64,000 nt of DNA from JANRJY01 sp033763735 (GTDB lineage: Bacteria > Bacteroidota > Bacteroidia > Cytophagales > UBA9547): contig JANRJY010000087.1 of NCBI GenBank assembly GCA_033763735.1, positions 1 through 64,000 on the forward strand, read 5' to 3'. Below the pieces are notes generated by a model that worked only from the letters and a program-made list of their open reading frames with translations, ran no database searches and was not told the origin of the DNA. This document shows, piece by piece, positions 23,462 through 32,180 of this stretch. The stretch's first letter is position 1. Each line of letters starts with the position of its first letter. Made by a program: the position numbers and the translations under genes.

Positions 23462-25171
23462 TTAATGCGAATCTCTACTTACCTTACTTCCTGAACTGCC
23501 AACCAAAAAATCAAAATCTGCGCCCTTGTCGGCTTGCATGACATGATCGACATACAATTTGGTATGGCCTCTTTGAGCATGATATGTACTTGGCTTCCAA
23601 TTAGTTTTACGCTTTTCAAATTCCTCATCGCTTACTTTGGCATTGAGGGTACGGTTGGGAACGTCCACTTCTATCAAATCGCCATTTTGAATGAATGCTA
23701 AATTGCCACCAATAGATGATTCGGGCGAAACATGCAGAAAAACGGTGCCAAAAGCAGTACCACTCATCCTTCCGTCAGAGATGCGAACCATGTCTGTGAC
23801 TCCTTTTTCCAAAAGCTTTTTAGGCAATCCCATGTTGCCTACTTCGGGCATGCCAGGGTATCCTTTAGGACCTACATTTTTTAGTACCAATACACACGTT
23901 TCGTCTACCTCCAAATTGGGATCGTTAATTCTAGCATGATAATCTTCAATGTTTTCAAATACTACTGCCTTACCTGTGTGTTTCAACAATTTAAGAGAAG
24001 CCGCTGAAGGTTTGATAACGGCTCCATTCTGGCAAATATTTCCTTTGACCACCGCTATCCCACCCTCTTTGAGCATTGGGTTTTCAATGTTTTTGATTAC
24101 CTCCGTATTGTAATTAGGAGCATCTTGGTTATTTTCTAAGATAGTTTTTCCATTGACCGTAATTGCACTTCCATGTATTTGAGGCAATATTTCTTTGATA
24201 ATAGCGGGCAATCCTCCTGCATAATAAAAGTCTTCCATCAGAAATTTCCCGGAAGGCATCAAGTTCAACAACACAGGCATTGCACTACCCAATTTATCAA
24301 AATCTTCTAAATTTAATTCAATACCCATTCTGCCCGCAATGGCCAGCAAATGAATCACCGCATTGGTTGAGCCACCAATAGCAGCATTTATTTTAATGGC
24401 ATTTTCAAAAGATTGGCGCGACAATACTTTTGACATACGCATATCTTCTTTTACCATTTCTACAATTCGCTTGCCTGTGTAGTGCGAAAATGCCTTTCTA
24501 CGGGCATCAACGGCAGGAATGGCTGCATTTCCAGGAAGTGACATTCCCAATGCTTCTACCATACATGCCATGGTTGAGGCAGTGCCCATAGTCATACAAT
24601 GTCCGGCACTTCGATTCATGCACGACTCAGCAGTGGTGAACTCGTTATAGGTCATTCTACCTGCTTTCAAATCTTCACTGAATTTCCATAGATCGGTTCC
24701 TGAACCTATATCATGCCCTTTGTATTTTCCATTGAGCATAGGACCTCCAGAAATAACTATGGTAGGCAAATCTACACTTGCAGCCCCCATCAAAAGAGAT
24801 GGTGTAGTTTTATCGCAACCACACAGCAAAACTACTCCATCCATTGGATTAGCCCGTATAGATTCTTCAACGGTCATGCTGGCTAAATTTCGGAAAAGCA
24901 TGGCAGTAGGCCGCATTTGGGTTTCACCCAGTGACATTACCGGAAATTCTAACGGAAATCCACCCGCTTCGTAAATACCATTTTTGACTGATTGGGCCAA
25001 ATCTCTGAAATGTCCATTGCAAGGTGTGAGTTCGGACCAAGTATTGCATATTCCAATTACAGGCTTTCCTTCAAATTGCTCTTGTGTGTGGCCTTGATTT
25101 TTTAGCCAACTTCTGTGGATAAATCCTGATTTGTCTTTTTTACCAAACCAATCTTGACTTCTTAGTTTCAT
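23462..25171 (-). CDS. IlvD/Edd-family sugar-acid dehydratase
   Basis: A 569-residue dehydratase of the IlvD/Edd family. Cys ligands for an Fe-S cluster are visible in NTWSELTPCNGH, LLCGCDKTTPS and SAGHCMTMGTAST, and the C-terminal RISDGRMSGTAFGTV loop is conserved. Members cluster into dihydroxyacid, phosphogluconate and pentonate/deoxyhexonate dehydratases. With a lactonase, FAH hydrolase and two dehydrogenases in the same operon, the likely substrate is L-rhamnonate or L-fuconate (or a pentonate), giving 2-keto-3-deoxy acid. It is the last gene of the operon, 13 bp after the preceding SDR gene. Substrate is inferred from context, not visible in the sequence. Confidence 0.85.
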   Translation of the reverse strand: MKLRSQDWFGKKDKSGFIHRSWLKNQGHTQEQFEGKPVIGICNTWSELTPCNGHFRDLAQSVKNGIYEAGGFPLEFPVMSLGETQMRPTAMLFRNLASMTVEESIRANPMDGVVLLCGCDKTTPSLLMGAASVDLPTIVISGGPMLNGKYKGHDIGSGTDLWKFSEDLKAGRMTYNEFTTAESCMNRSAGHCMTMGTASTMACMVEALGMSLPGNAAIPAVDARRKAFSHYTGKRIVEMVKEDMRMSKVLSRQSFENAIKINAAIGGSTNAVIHLLAIAGRMGIELNLEDFDKLGSAMPVLLNLMPSGKFLMEDFYYAGGLPAIIKEILPQIHGSAITVNGKTILENNQDAPNYNTEVIKNIENPMLKEGGIAVVKGNICQNGAVIKPSAASLKLLKHTGKAVVFENIEDYHARINDPNLEVDETCVLVLKNVGPKGYPGMPEVGNMGLPKKLLEKGVTDMVRISDGRMSGTAFGTVFLHVSPESSIGGNLAFIQNGDLIEVDVPNRTLNAKVSDEEFEKRKTNWKPSTYHAQRGHTKLYVDHVMQADKGADFDFLVGSSGSKVSRDSH

Positions 25172-25184
25172 ATTTTTTTCCTTA

Positions 25185-25940
25185 TTAAAATGTGATTGTT
25201 AATCCACCATCTACTGTTATCACTGAACCCGTAATATAACTTGCATCGGGTCCTGCCAAAAACCATGCTACCCCTGCCACCTCTTTTGGTTGTCCAGCTC
25301 TTTTTAAAGGCAAATGGTTGTATTTGATATAATTGTCCTTAAACCATTCCTTTTCCAATTCATTGACCCCATCCGCTTTAATTGACATGGGCGTATTGAC
25401 AAATCCCGGTGCAATACAATTGGCTAATATATTTTTCGATGCCAATTCTACTGCCAATGATTTTGTTAATTGGGTAATGGCAGCTTTGCACATCCCGTAG
25501 GCCGAACTATTCATTTCAACCCGATCATGATGTATAGAGGTAATATTGATAATACGGCTATTATCAGGCATCAATGGAACAAGTGCTTTGGTTGTGTAAA
25601 TTGCTCCATAAAACATTACAGCAACAGTTTGGTGCCAATAGTTATAGTCAGAATTAAGCATTGGAGCGCCTTTAGAGATTCCAACACTATTCACTAAAAC
25701 GTCAATCGTTCCAAATTGCTTACTGACAAATTCTTTTAATGAAGCCACTTCCGATTCCAAGCTAACATCTACCACAAACCCTTTATGACCTTTCCCTACT
25801 AAAGTCAACAGTGTTTCGTCATTTAGCGCTTGATTGTTTGAACCAACCATCACTCTGCAACCTTCCTTTGCAAAACGTTGAGCAATTGCTCTTCCTATAC
25901 CGGATGAACCGCCCAAAACAACAATGTTTCTTCTTTCCAT
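25185..25940 (-). CDS. Short-chain dehydrogenase/reductase, deoxysugar operon
   Basis: A 251-residue classical SDR. It shows the nucleotide-binding GGSSGIG motif, NSVGISKG in place of NNAG, catalytic Ser in ITSIHHD and YGMCK with the Tyr-x3-Lys pair, and the C-terminal ASYITGSVITVDGG. In this operon it is a candidate for the sugar 1-dehydrogenase that turns the free sugar into its lactone, because the other SDR looks like the later keto-acid dehydrogenase. The assignment of steps between the two SDRs is a guess. Confidence 0.8.
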   Translation of the reverse strand: MERRNIVVLGGSSGIGRAIAQRFAKEGCRVMVGSNNQALNDETLLTLVGKGHKGFVVDVSLESEVASLKEFVSKQFGTIDVLVNSVGISKGAPMLNSDYNYWHQTVAVMFYGAIYTTKALVPLMPDNSRIINITSIHHDRVEMNSSAYGMCKAAITQLTKSLAVELASKNILANCIAPGFVNTPMSIKADGVNELEKEWFKDNYIKYNHLPLKRAGQPKEVAGVAWFLAGPDASYITGSVITVDGGLTITF

Positions 25941-25950
25941 CTTGAATTAA

Positions 25951-26706
25951 TTAATAAGTGGCTCTGCCACCTGATATATCGTAAATAAACCCAGTTGAAA
26001 AACTATTTTCTTTGCTTACAATAAATGCAGACATAGCTGCTACTTCATCTACAGTACCTAGTCTACCCATCGGGATTTTGGCGGTCATATATGCCAATTG
26101 CTCGGGAGCCGTATTTTCGTTCATGGCCGTCTTGATTACGGCAGGTGCCAAACCATTGACTGTTATGCCTTGAGTAGCATATTCCTTGGCCACCCCTTTT
26201 ACTAAGCCAATCACACCCGATTTCATTGATGAGTAACCAACCATTCCAGGATTTCCTTCTTTGCCAGCAATGGAAGCTATAAGGAGTATCCTTCCATAAC
26301 CCTTCTTTTCCATGGCTTTTACCGCATATTTTGTCACCAAAAATGCGCCTTTAAGATTTACATTGAATATTTTTTCATATTCATCTATAGGATAATCCGT
26401 GATTTTGGTGTTGGTAGGACCAACAATTCCCGCAGAGTTCACCATTATATCTATCTTTCTATATTTCTTTTGCACTTCTTCAAACCCATTTTTAACAGAT
26501 TCCTCATTGGAAATATCAGCTGTGAACGTAAACGTATTGATATTTAATGCTTCGAATTCCTTTTTGGTTTTCTCGAGCATATCTGCATTTCTATCAAACA
26601 AGGCTACTTGAGCGCCTTCATTGGCTAATCTAAGGGCAATGGCTTTTCCCAATCCGTCTGCGCCTCCGGTGATTATTGCAACTTGGTCTTGAAATCTGTT
26701 TTCCAT
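25951..26706 (-). CDS. Short-chain dehydrogenase, probable 2-keto-3-deoxy-L-sugar-acid 4-dehydrogenase
   Basis: A 251-residue SDR with GGADGLG, NSAGIVG, IASIAG and YSSMK motifs. The C-terminus ISGGRATY is typical, in my recollection, of SDRs next to FAH-family hydrolases in the non-phosphorylative rhamnose/fucose routes. It would oxidise 2-keto-3-deoxy-L-rhamnonate or -fuconate to the 2,4-diketo acid. The start is either the ATG at 26706 (used here, 4 bp after the FAH stop) or one at 26718 that overlaps that stop. Confidence 0.8.
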   Translation of the reverse strand: MENRFQDQVAIITGGADGLGKAIALRLANEGAQVALFDRNADMLEKTKKEFEALNINTFTFTADISNEESVKNGFEEVQKKYRKIDIMVNSAGIVGPTNTKITDYPIDEYEKIFNVNLKGAFLVTKYAVKAMEKKGYGRILLIASIAGKEGNPGMVGYSSMKSGVIGLVKGVAKEYATQGITVNGLAPAVIKTAMNENTAPEQLAYMTAKIPMGRLGTVDEVAAMSAFIVSKENSFSTGFIYDISGGRATY

Positions 26707-26710
26707 AGTA

Positions 26711-27562
26711 TTATGCATTAATAAATTTTTGCTTTTGCGTACCTAATCCTTCAATACTTAGCTCAACCACATCTCCCGCTTTCAGATATTGTGGGGGCTT
26801 TTGTCCAAACCCTACTCCGGGTGGAGTGCCCGTGGAAATTATGTCACCCGCTTCTAAAGTCATAAATTGTGATAAATAATGAACGATATACTTTACATCA
26901 AAAATCATTGTGCTGGTAGATCCATTTTGTTTGACTTCACCATTTACCAACAAATTCATTTTCAGATTATTAATATCCTTAATTTCGTCACAAGTAGCCA
27001 TCCATGGTCCAATTGGATTGAATGTGTCGCAAGACTTACCTTTTGTCCATTGACCACCTCTTTCAAGTTGAAAATATCTTTCTGATACATCATGTGAAAT
27101 GCAATAGCCGGCGATGTGGGCTACTGCATCTTCAATGGAATTCAAATACCTTGCTTCTTTACCAATTACGATACCTAATTCCACCTCCCAATCTGTTTTT
27201 TGACTTCCCCTTGGAATTTTGACATCATCAAAAGGTCCGACTACAGTGTTACTAGCCTTCATAAAAATAATGGGCTCTATAGGTATTGGCATTCCCGATT
27301 CCTTGGCATGGTCAGAGTAATTCAAGCCGATACAAATTACCTTCCATGGCCTGGCTACACATGCACCCCAACGTACATTTGAAGGGACTTCGATTAAACT
27401 ATGCTTTTTTTCACTAATGAGTTCTTGAAGTTTTTTTAACCCATTATTTTGAAAAAAATGAGAATTCCAATCTGTAAAATAAGACGATACATCATATCTT
27501 TTACCATCAATTAATACTCCGGGTTTTTCAGTGCCCGTTTCACCAAATCTGACTAATTTCAT
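26711..27562 (-). CDS. Fumarylacetoacetate hydrolase family protein, probable 2,4-diketo-3-deoxy-sugar-acid hydrolase
   Basis: A 283-residue FAH-family protein. Metal-binding and catalytic elements are seen in KTDWEVELGIVIG, then the block CISHDVSERYFQLERGGQW, with KSCDTFNPIGPW and the closing GDIISTGTPPGVGFG. In the type II L-rhamnose/L-fucose pathway this enzyme splits the 2,4-diketo-3-deoxy acid into pyruvate and L-lactate. It lies 5 bp after the lactonase gene. Other FAH roles exist, but the operon context favours this one. Confidence 0.82.
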   Translation of the reverse strand: MKLVRFGETGTEKPGVLIDGKRYDVSSYFTDWNSHFFQNNGLKKLQELISEKKHSLIEVPSNVRWGACVARPWKVICIGLNYSDHAKESGMPIPIEPIIFMKASNTVVGPFDDVKIPRGSQKTDWEVELGIVIGKEARYLNSIEDAVAHIAGYCISHDVSERYFQLERGGQWTKGKSCDTFNPIGPWMATCDEIKDINNLKMNLLVNGEVKQNGSTSTMIFDVKYIVHYLSQFMTLEAGDIISTGTPPGVGFGQKPPQYLKAGDVVELSIEGLGTQKQKFINA

Positions 27563-27567
27563 ATTAT

Positions 27568-28452
27568 TTATTTGTCGTTAAATTCATTACCAGGTAAACC
27601 TTTAATATCTAAATTTTTGCATACCAACAGCTTACCTGCCCAGGGCTGTTGCATTAAATCCAGGTTTGACAATCCTTCTTTTGCAGTCGTTATATATAGT
27701 TCATCCAAATTTTCACCTCCAAAAACACATGAAGTAGGTTGCGATACAGGTAACTGGATGTGAAATATTTTTTCTCCTGTATTCGGATTCCAACGTGCTA
27801 CTTGCCAACCACCCCAATGAGCGATCCAAAGCATGCCTTCTTCATCTATTATCATTCCATCAGGCCATCCTTGCTTTTCGTCTATCTCAATGCATATCTT
27901 TTTATTGCTCAAAGTACCTGTTGACATCTCATAATCAAACACTTGAACTTGCAATGTGGGTGTATCAATGTAATACATTTTGGTGCCATCTACACTCCAA
28001 CAAATTCCATTGGAATTACTTATACCATTCAATTTTAGACTCACAGACATGTCAGTATACAAACAATACAAAGCAGCTTTATTTGGTTGGTCTTTCAAGT
28101 TTTTTGTTCCAATCCAAAACCTTCCCACCAAGTCGCATTTGCCGTCATTAGATCGGTTTCCATTTTCATTTTTACTATAAGTATGAAAATACTTGATGTT
28201 CTTTTTCTCTAAATCGAACCAAGCCAACCCATGATGTAGCGCCACTAATAGCTTGCCAGACTTCGTAGGCACCACTGCACTTATATATTGCTCTAAGTCA
28301 AAAGAATGAACTAGGCCTTGTGTAGGTATATATTGGTTCAACTTGAAACCAGTAATGTCTACCCAATAAATACACTGTCTTTTTGCATCCCATATTGCTC
28401 CTTCTCCAAGATTTGAAGTTGAATATTCAACTGGAAATATTATATAATTCAT
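27568..28452 (-). CDS. SMP-30/gluconolactonase family sugar lactonase
   Basis: A 294-residue six-bladed beta-propeller lactonase. Metal ligands can be placed in LGEGAIWD (Glu), SNGICWSVDG (Asn) and GWPDGMIIDEEG (Asp), with YYIDT and WIAHWGG strands nearby. It would hydrolyse the sugar lactone formed by the first dehydrogenase. First gene of the five-gene operon; a 7-of-8 match to the -7 promoter element (CAATTTTG on the minus strand) lies at 28470-28477. Confidence 0.85.
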   Translation of the reverse strand: MNYIIFPVEYSTSNLGEGAIWDAKRQCIYWVDITGFKLNQYIPTQGLVHSFDLEQYISAVVPTKSGKLLVALHHGLAWFDLEKKNIKYFHTYSKNENGNRSNDGKCDLVGRFWIGTKNLKDQPNKAALYCLYTDMSVSLKLNGISNSNGICWSVDGTKMYYIDTPTLQVQVFDYEMSTGTLSNKKICIEIDEKQGWPDGMIIDEEGMLWIAHWGGWQVARWNPNTGEKIFHIQLPVSQPTSCVFGGENLDELYITTAKEGLSNLDLMQQPWAGKLLVCKNLDIKGLPGNEFNDK

Positions 28453-28508
28453 GTAACGTTTATTGTCTACAAAATTGGAGGTTAATCACAATTTGTACTA
28501 CTATGTCG

Positions 28509-28539
28509 TTTGCAATAACCAATACTTTATTTACATTTG
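28509..28539 (+). promoter_or_regulatory. Promoter of the araC-family gene
   Basis: TTTG at 28509-28512, 19-bp spacer, TACATTTG at 28532-28539: exact Bacteroidota consensus. The predicted start near 28546 is downstream of a possible ATG at 28537, which decides in favour of the ATG at 28561. Confidence 0.75.
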
Positions 28540-28560
28540 ATAAGACATATTGTATATATA

Positions 28561-29421
28561 ATGCAAATAATATACGAAAAAATAACACAAAATGAGTCTT
28601 CCTTATTCTTAGTAAAGGAATTTGATATGGAGAGATTTACATCTCCAAGACACTATCATACAGAATTTGAGTTAACATTAATTCCTTCGGGATATGGCAA
28701 ATTGTTTGTCGGAAATTCTATCGTAGATTTCAAAGAAAACGATATTTTCATGTTTGCCCCTCACTTGTCTCATTGTTTTCAAAACCCAAAGGATTTTGAT
28801 AGTTTTAAACAACGCGCAAAGGCAATTGTAATTCAATTTCAAGAAGGATTTCTAGGAGAAAAATTTATTCAAAGCGAACAAGCAATTTCTTTAAGTGGAT
28901 TGTTTGAGCGTTCTAAATATGGGATTCAATTTCAAGAACTAAATAATGAAATAAAACAATTGTTTTACGAAATAAATAAAAAAAATGGACTTGATTCCCT
29001 GGGTTATTTGATGGTTTTATTGCAAAAATTAAGTCAATGGAAAACAACAACATTACTAAATGTAAATGTGCCTGACAAAAACATAAACGCCAAGGATTAT
29101 AACAGAATGGACAAAGTATTTGAGTATATAGCTGATAATTTGACTGGCGAAATTCAGTTCATTAAAGCTGCTTCAATTGCTCATATGCAGGAAGCAGCAT
29201 TTTCACGTTACTTCAAAAGGAGAACACAAAAAACCTTTTCTCAATACGTAAACGAATTGCGCATATCCCATGCAAAAAAGCTGTTATTAGACACGGATAA
29301 ATCGATAACAGAAATATGCTTTGAATCTGGATTTGAAAACATGTCCTACTTTAATAGGCAGTTCAAGTACTTAACTCATCAAAGTCCTTCGGAATACAAA
29401 AGAGTTTCAATAAAATATTAG
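28561..29421 (+). CDS. AraC-family transcription regulator of the deoxysugar operon
   Basis: A 286-residue regulator with an N-terminal cupin-type sensor domain (FTSPRHYHTEFELTLIPSG, ENDIFMFAPHLSHCF) and a C-terminal double HTH (IKAASIAHMQEAAFSRYFKR and ITEICFESGFENMSYFNRQF, closing with SPSEYKR). It is transcribed divergently from the five-gene catabolic operon across a 108-bp gap, the usual arrangement for a local activator that senses the pathway sugar or an intermediate. The start at 28561 rests on the promoter position. Confidence 0.88.
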   Translation: MQIIYEKITQNESSLFLVKEFDMERFTSPRHYHTEFELTLIPSGYGKLFVGNSIVDFKENDIFMFAPHLSHCFQNPKDFDSFKQRAKAIVIQFQEGFLGEKFIQSEQAISLSGLFERSKYGIQFQELNNEIKQLFYEINKKNGLDSLGYLMVLLQKLSQWKTTTLLNVNVPDKNINAKDYNRMDKVFEYIADNLTGEIQFIKAASIAHMQEAAFSRYFKRRTQKTFSQYVNELRISHAKKLLLDTDKSITEICFESGFENMSYFNRQFKYLTHQSPSEYKRVSIKY

Positions 29422-29457
29422 ATCATTTTTTACTAAATATTTCTCATTTCATTTCAC

Positions 29458-31722
29458 TTAATCCATCATCACAAACTCCAGCTTTCCTCCTTTAATAAGG
29501 ATGTCATGAGGAAGCGTATGACCGGTTACACGAATATTATTATAACGAACTTCTTTTATATAAATCTGATTTTTATCGGTACGATTGACTGTGATAATCA
29601 AATCTTTAGTGTTATTCATTACGGAACCTTTAATGATAGCTTTATCAATTATGGGCGTACCAATTTCATATTCATTTTTACAAGGATTCATTGGATATAA
29701 ACCCAAACAATTAAAAACAAACCAAGCGCCCATTTGACCACAATCTTCGTTGCCTATTCCCCAAGGTGTGTTTTTATAGGTTTCAATTGTCTTTGCTACC
29801 GTTTCTTGGACTTTACGTGGTTGATCGATATAATGATATAAATAGGGATAATGATGAATTTGCTCATTGCCGTGGCTTTTGTGTCCGTCCTTTGAATAAA
29901 AGCGATTGATTTTAGCAGCAAAAGCATCTTTGCCTCCATACAGTTTAACTAATTCTTCAGGCGCATGTGGTGCCCAGAATGCAAAATTCCAATATGTGCC
30001 TTCTGTAAAACCTTCTAAAGTGTCTTTGGAAAAGGTGCCATCTTTTCTACGAGCCATAAAAAATCCAAATTCCGGAGAAAAGATGTTTTTAAAATTCATT
30101 GACTGATTCATGAATTGTTCATAATCTTGTTTTTTGCCCAATTTCAACGCCATTTGAGCGATACAATAATCATCATATGCGTATTCCAGCGTACGAGCCG
30201 GTGCTTCTTTGGTAATATCGGATGCTACGTATCCTTTGGCTAAATAATGACTGAGTCCGCCTCGTCCTTCCGGTGTCGTCCATGGGTCCCGATCAGCCCA
30301 AAGATTACTTTCGTCATTAGGTGGCGGAACCGATCCATCTTTTCTTATCGCTTCATAAGCCAATGAAATGTCAAAATCTTTAAAACCCTTCAAATAAGCT
30401 TCTGCTATTACCGAATTGGAATGAGAGCCTATCATAATATTGGTTTCCATAGGATTGGGCCAAATTGGAAGTCTTCCAGTGCCTTTATAAAAAGTAAGCA
30501 TGGCTTTAATCATATTAGATACTCTTTCGGGGCTGGTAATACAAAGTAATGGATGAGCCGCTCTGAAGGTATCCCACAACGAAAAATCAGTATAATTTGT
30601 ACCGGAAAGTATGGAATCATGAGCGGCTGAATAAAACTTACCATATTCATCCATTTCACGTGGATATTGCATTGAATGAAAAAGAAAGGTATAAAACATA
30701 GTTTCCTTTTCTTTGTCTTTGGTTTCGATACTGATTCTTTGCAAGGCTTCATTCCATTTGTTTTTATTTTCCAATTCAAATGTTTCGTAGCTTTTGTTTC
30801 CAATTTCTTTATTCAAATTTTGACGTGCTTGTTCCACGCTGATAAATGAAGTACCTACCTTGCACTCCAAAATTTCATTTTTTTGGATGTCAAAAGTGAC
30901 ATATGCGCCGCACAGATTACCTTTAATACTTGACTGACCCGAATACAATGTTGAGTCTTTCCAAGTGCCAAAAGCGCTTATCTTTTTGTTGAATTGAATG
31001 ACAAAATATCCTTTGAAATTTTTTAATTGAGGAGAAATGATTGCCGATTGAATATCGGTGTTATATCCTGATAATTCATTTCTTTCAGGATTATATTGGG
31101 CATAACCGGTGGCACTCACATTATACCCATATCCTAGTCCATCATCATGTAATTGGGTTTGTTTTAATCGATAAAAAGCCGCTGGATATTTGGTGTTTAT
31201 TGATTCCATTCCCACATATATAGATCCGGATTGTGCATAATTAAATTGATAGTATGCACAGCGACTACTGGCAGTGAAGGTTATATCTATTTTGTTTTCA
31301 GGTTTATTTTCTTCCCAAATAGGGGTCGAATAGCTGTAAGGACTTGCTTTCTCTTTTTTATGTGAATACCTCATTCTGCGGTCTTTGGCGGTGACTTTAG
31401 GTACACCATAACCTGTCCATAGGGTATGATAACCATAATCACCCATCCATACTGTAGGTTGATGTGTGCCTCTGAAACCAAGCAGATAGGTGGTGTCTTC
31501 ATATTGATATATATTGGTTCCTACCCTATTGTATCGGGTCATTGGTACAAATGAAGTCATCCCAAAAGGACTAGTCACACCGGGTACCAAGCCACCTGTG
31601 GATCCCCAAGTGCCTAACATCATGTTTACTTTGTCGGCTGGCAATGATTGGGATTGGCATTTTAAAATGCTGATTATAAAGAAGAAAGAATTAAAAATAA
31701 TTGAATAACTTATCGATCTCAT
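29458..31722 (-). CDS. GH92 family alpha-mannosidase, secreted
   Basis: A 754-residue protein with an N-terminal signal peptide (hydrophobic residues 5-22, cut near CQSQ). It contains GH92 blocks GTWGSTGGLVPGVTSPFGM, then FSLWDTFRAAHPL, IGSHSNSVIAEAYLKG and the diagnostic GNEDCGQMGAWFVFNCLGLYP, where the acidic pair (Glu/Asp of NEDCG) holds the catalytic base region. GH92 enzymes are calcium-dependent exo-alpha-mannosidases, abundant in Bacteroidota and used on N-glycans or yeast mannan. The length matches the family. It is convergent with the AraC gene and not in an operon with it. Confidence 0.92.
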   Translation of the reverse strand: MRSISYSIIFNSFFFIISILKCQSQSLPADKVNMMLGTWGSTGGLVPGVTSPFGMTSFVPMTRYNRVGTNIYQYEDTTYLLGFRGTHQPTVWMGDYGYHTLWTGYGVPKVTAKDRRMRYSHKKEKASPYSYSTPIWEENKPENKIDITFTASSRCAYYQFNYAQSGSIYVGMESINTKYPAAFYRLKQTQLHDDGLGYGYNVSATGYAQYNPERNELSGYNTDIQSAIISPQLKNFKGYFVIQFNKKISAFGTWKDSTLYSGQSSIKGNLCGAYVTFDIQKNEILECKVGTSFISVEQARQNLNKEIGNKSYETFELENKNKWNEALQRISIETKDKEKETMFYTFLFHSMQYPREMDEYGKFYSAAHDSILSGTNYTDFSLWDTFRAAHPLLCITSPERVSNMIKAMLTFYKGTGRLPIWPNPMETNIMIGSHSNSVIAEAYLKGFKDFDISLAYEAIRKDGSVPPPNDESNLWADRDPWTTPEGRGGLSHYLAKGYVASDITKEAPARTLEYAYDDYCIAQMALKLGKKQDYEQFMNQSMNFKNIFSPEFGFFMARRKDGTFSKDTLEGFTEGTYWNFAFWAPHAPEELVKLYGGKDAFAAKINRFYSKDGHKSHGNEQIHHYPYLYHYIDQPRKVQETVAKTIETYKNTPWGIGNEDCGQMGAWFVFNCLGLYPMNPCKNEYEIGTPIIDKAIIKGSVMNNTKDLIITVNRTDKNQIYIKEVRYNNIRVTGHTLPHDILIKGGKLEFVMMD

Positions 31723-31831
31723 TGTGTTTTCATTGAATCCGAAATGTACAAACTTCTACAAATATTTATAATACTTGCATAAGCATAATGCAAAAAGTCA
31801 TTCAAAAATAAAGGGGAAAGGGAAAAAATAA

Positions 31832-31993
31832 TTAAGGCAATTTGATTGACACATCTTTGTCTGTAGTACCTGCATATTTACCCAAAGACACTTCTACACG
31901 CATATTGCCGGTACAAAGAGGTTGAAAACTGAACAAAGTGCTGCCCAGGTCAATCAAATCACCTAGTTTGAAGCATTTCGACCTGAATTTCAT
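31832..31993 (-). pseudogene. Possible C-terminal remnant of a secreted hydrolase
   Basis: In the 458-bp gap between two glycosidase genes a 53-codon frame reads KCFKLGDLIDLGSTLFSFQP, then CTGNMRVEVSLGKYAG and ends VSIKLP. The beta-strand-rich look, without signal peptide or domain start, suggests the tail of a larger carbohydrate-active protein rather than a separate small gene. Nothing else in the gap is recognisable. Confidence 0.3.
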
Positions 31994-32180
31994 ATTATAT
32001 TTTGGGAAAATAAAACAGTATTCACATATGAAGTTTGCAGACCAACCAATTAGTCTTTAAGGAAAATTAATTTACAAATCTGAAGATTAGATAAAACCAT
32101 TACGTAATCTTGAGACTACCTTATCAGTATATGTATTGGTAAAGACCTAGGAAAGAGTCTTTTTTTATACTTTTTCATTT

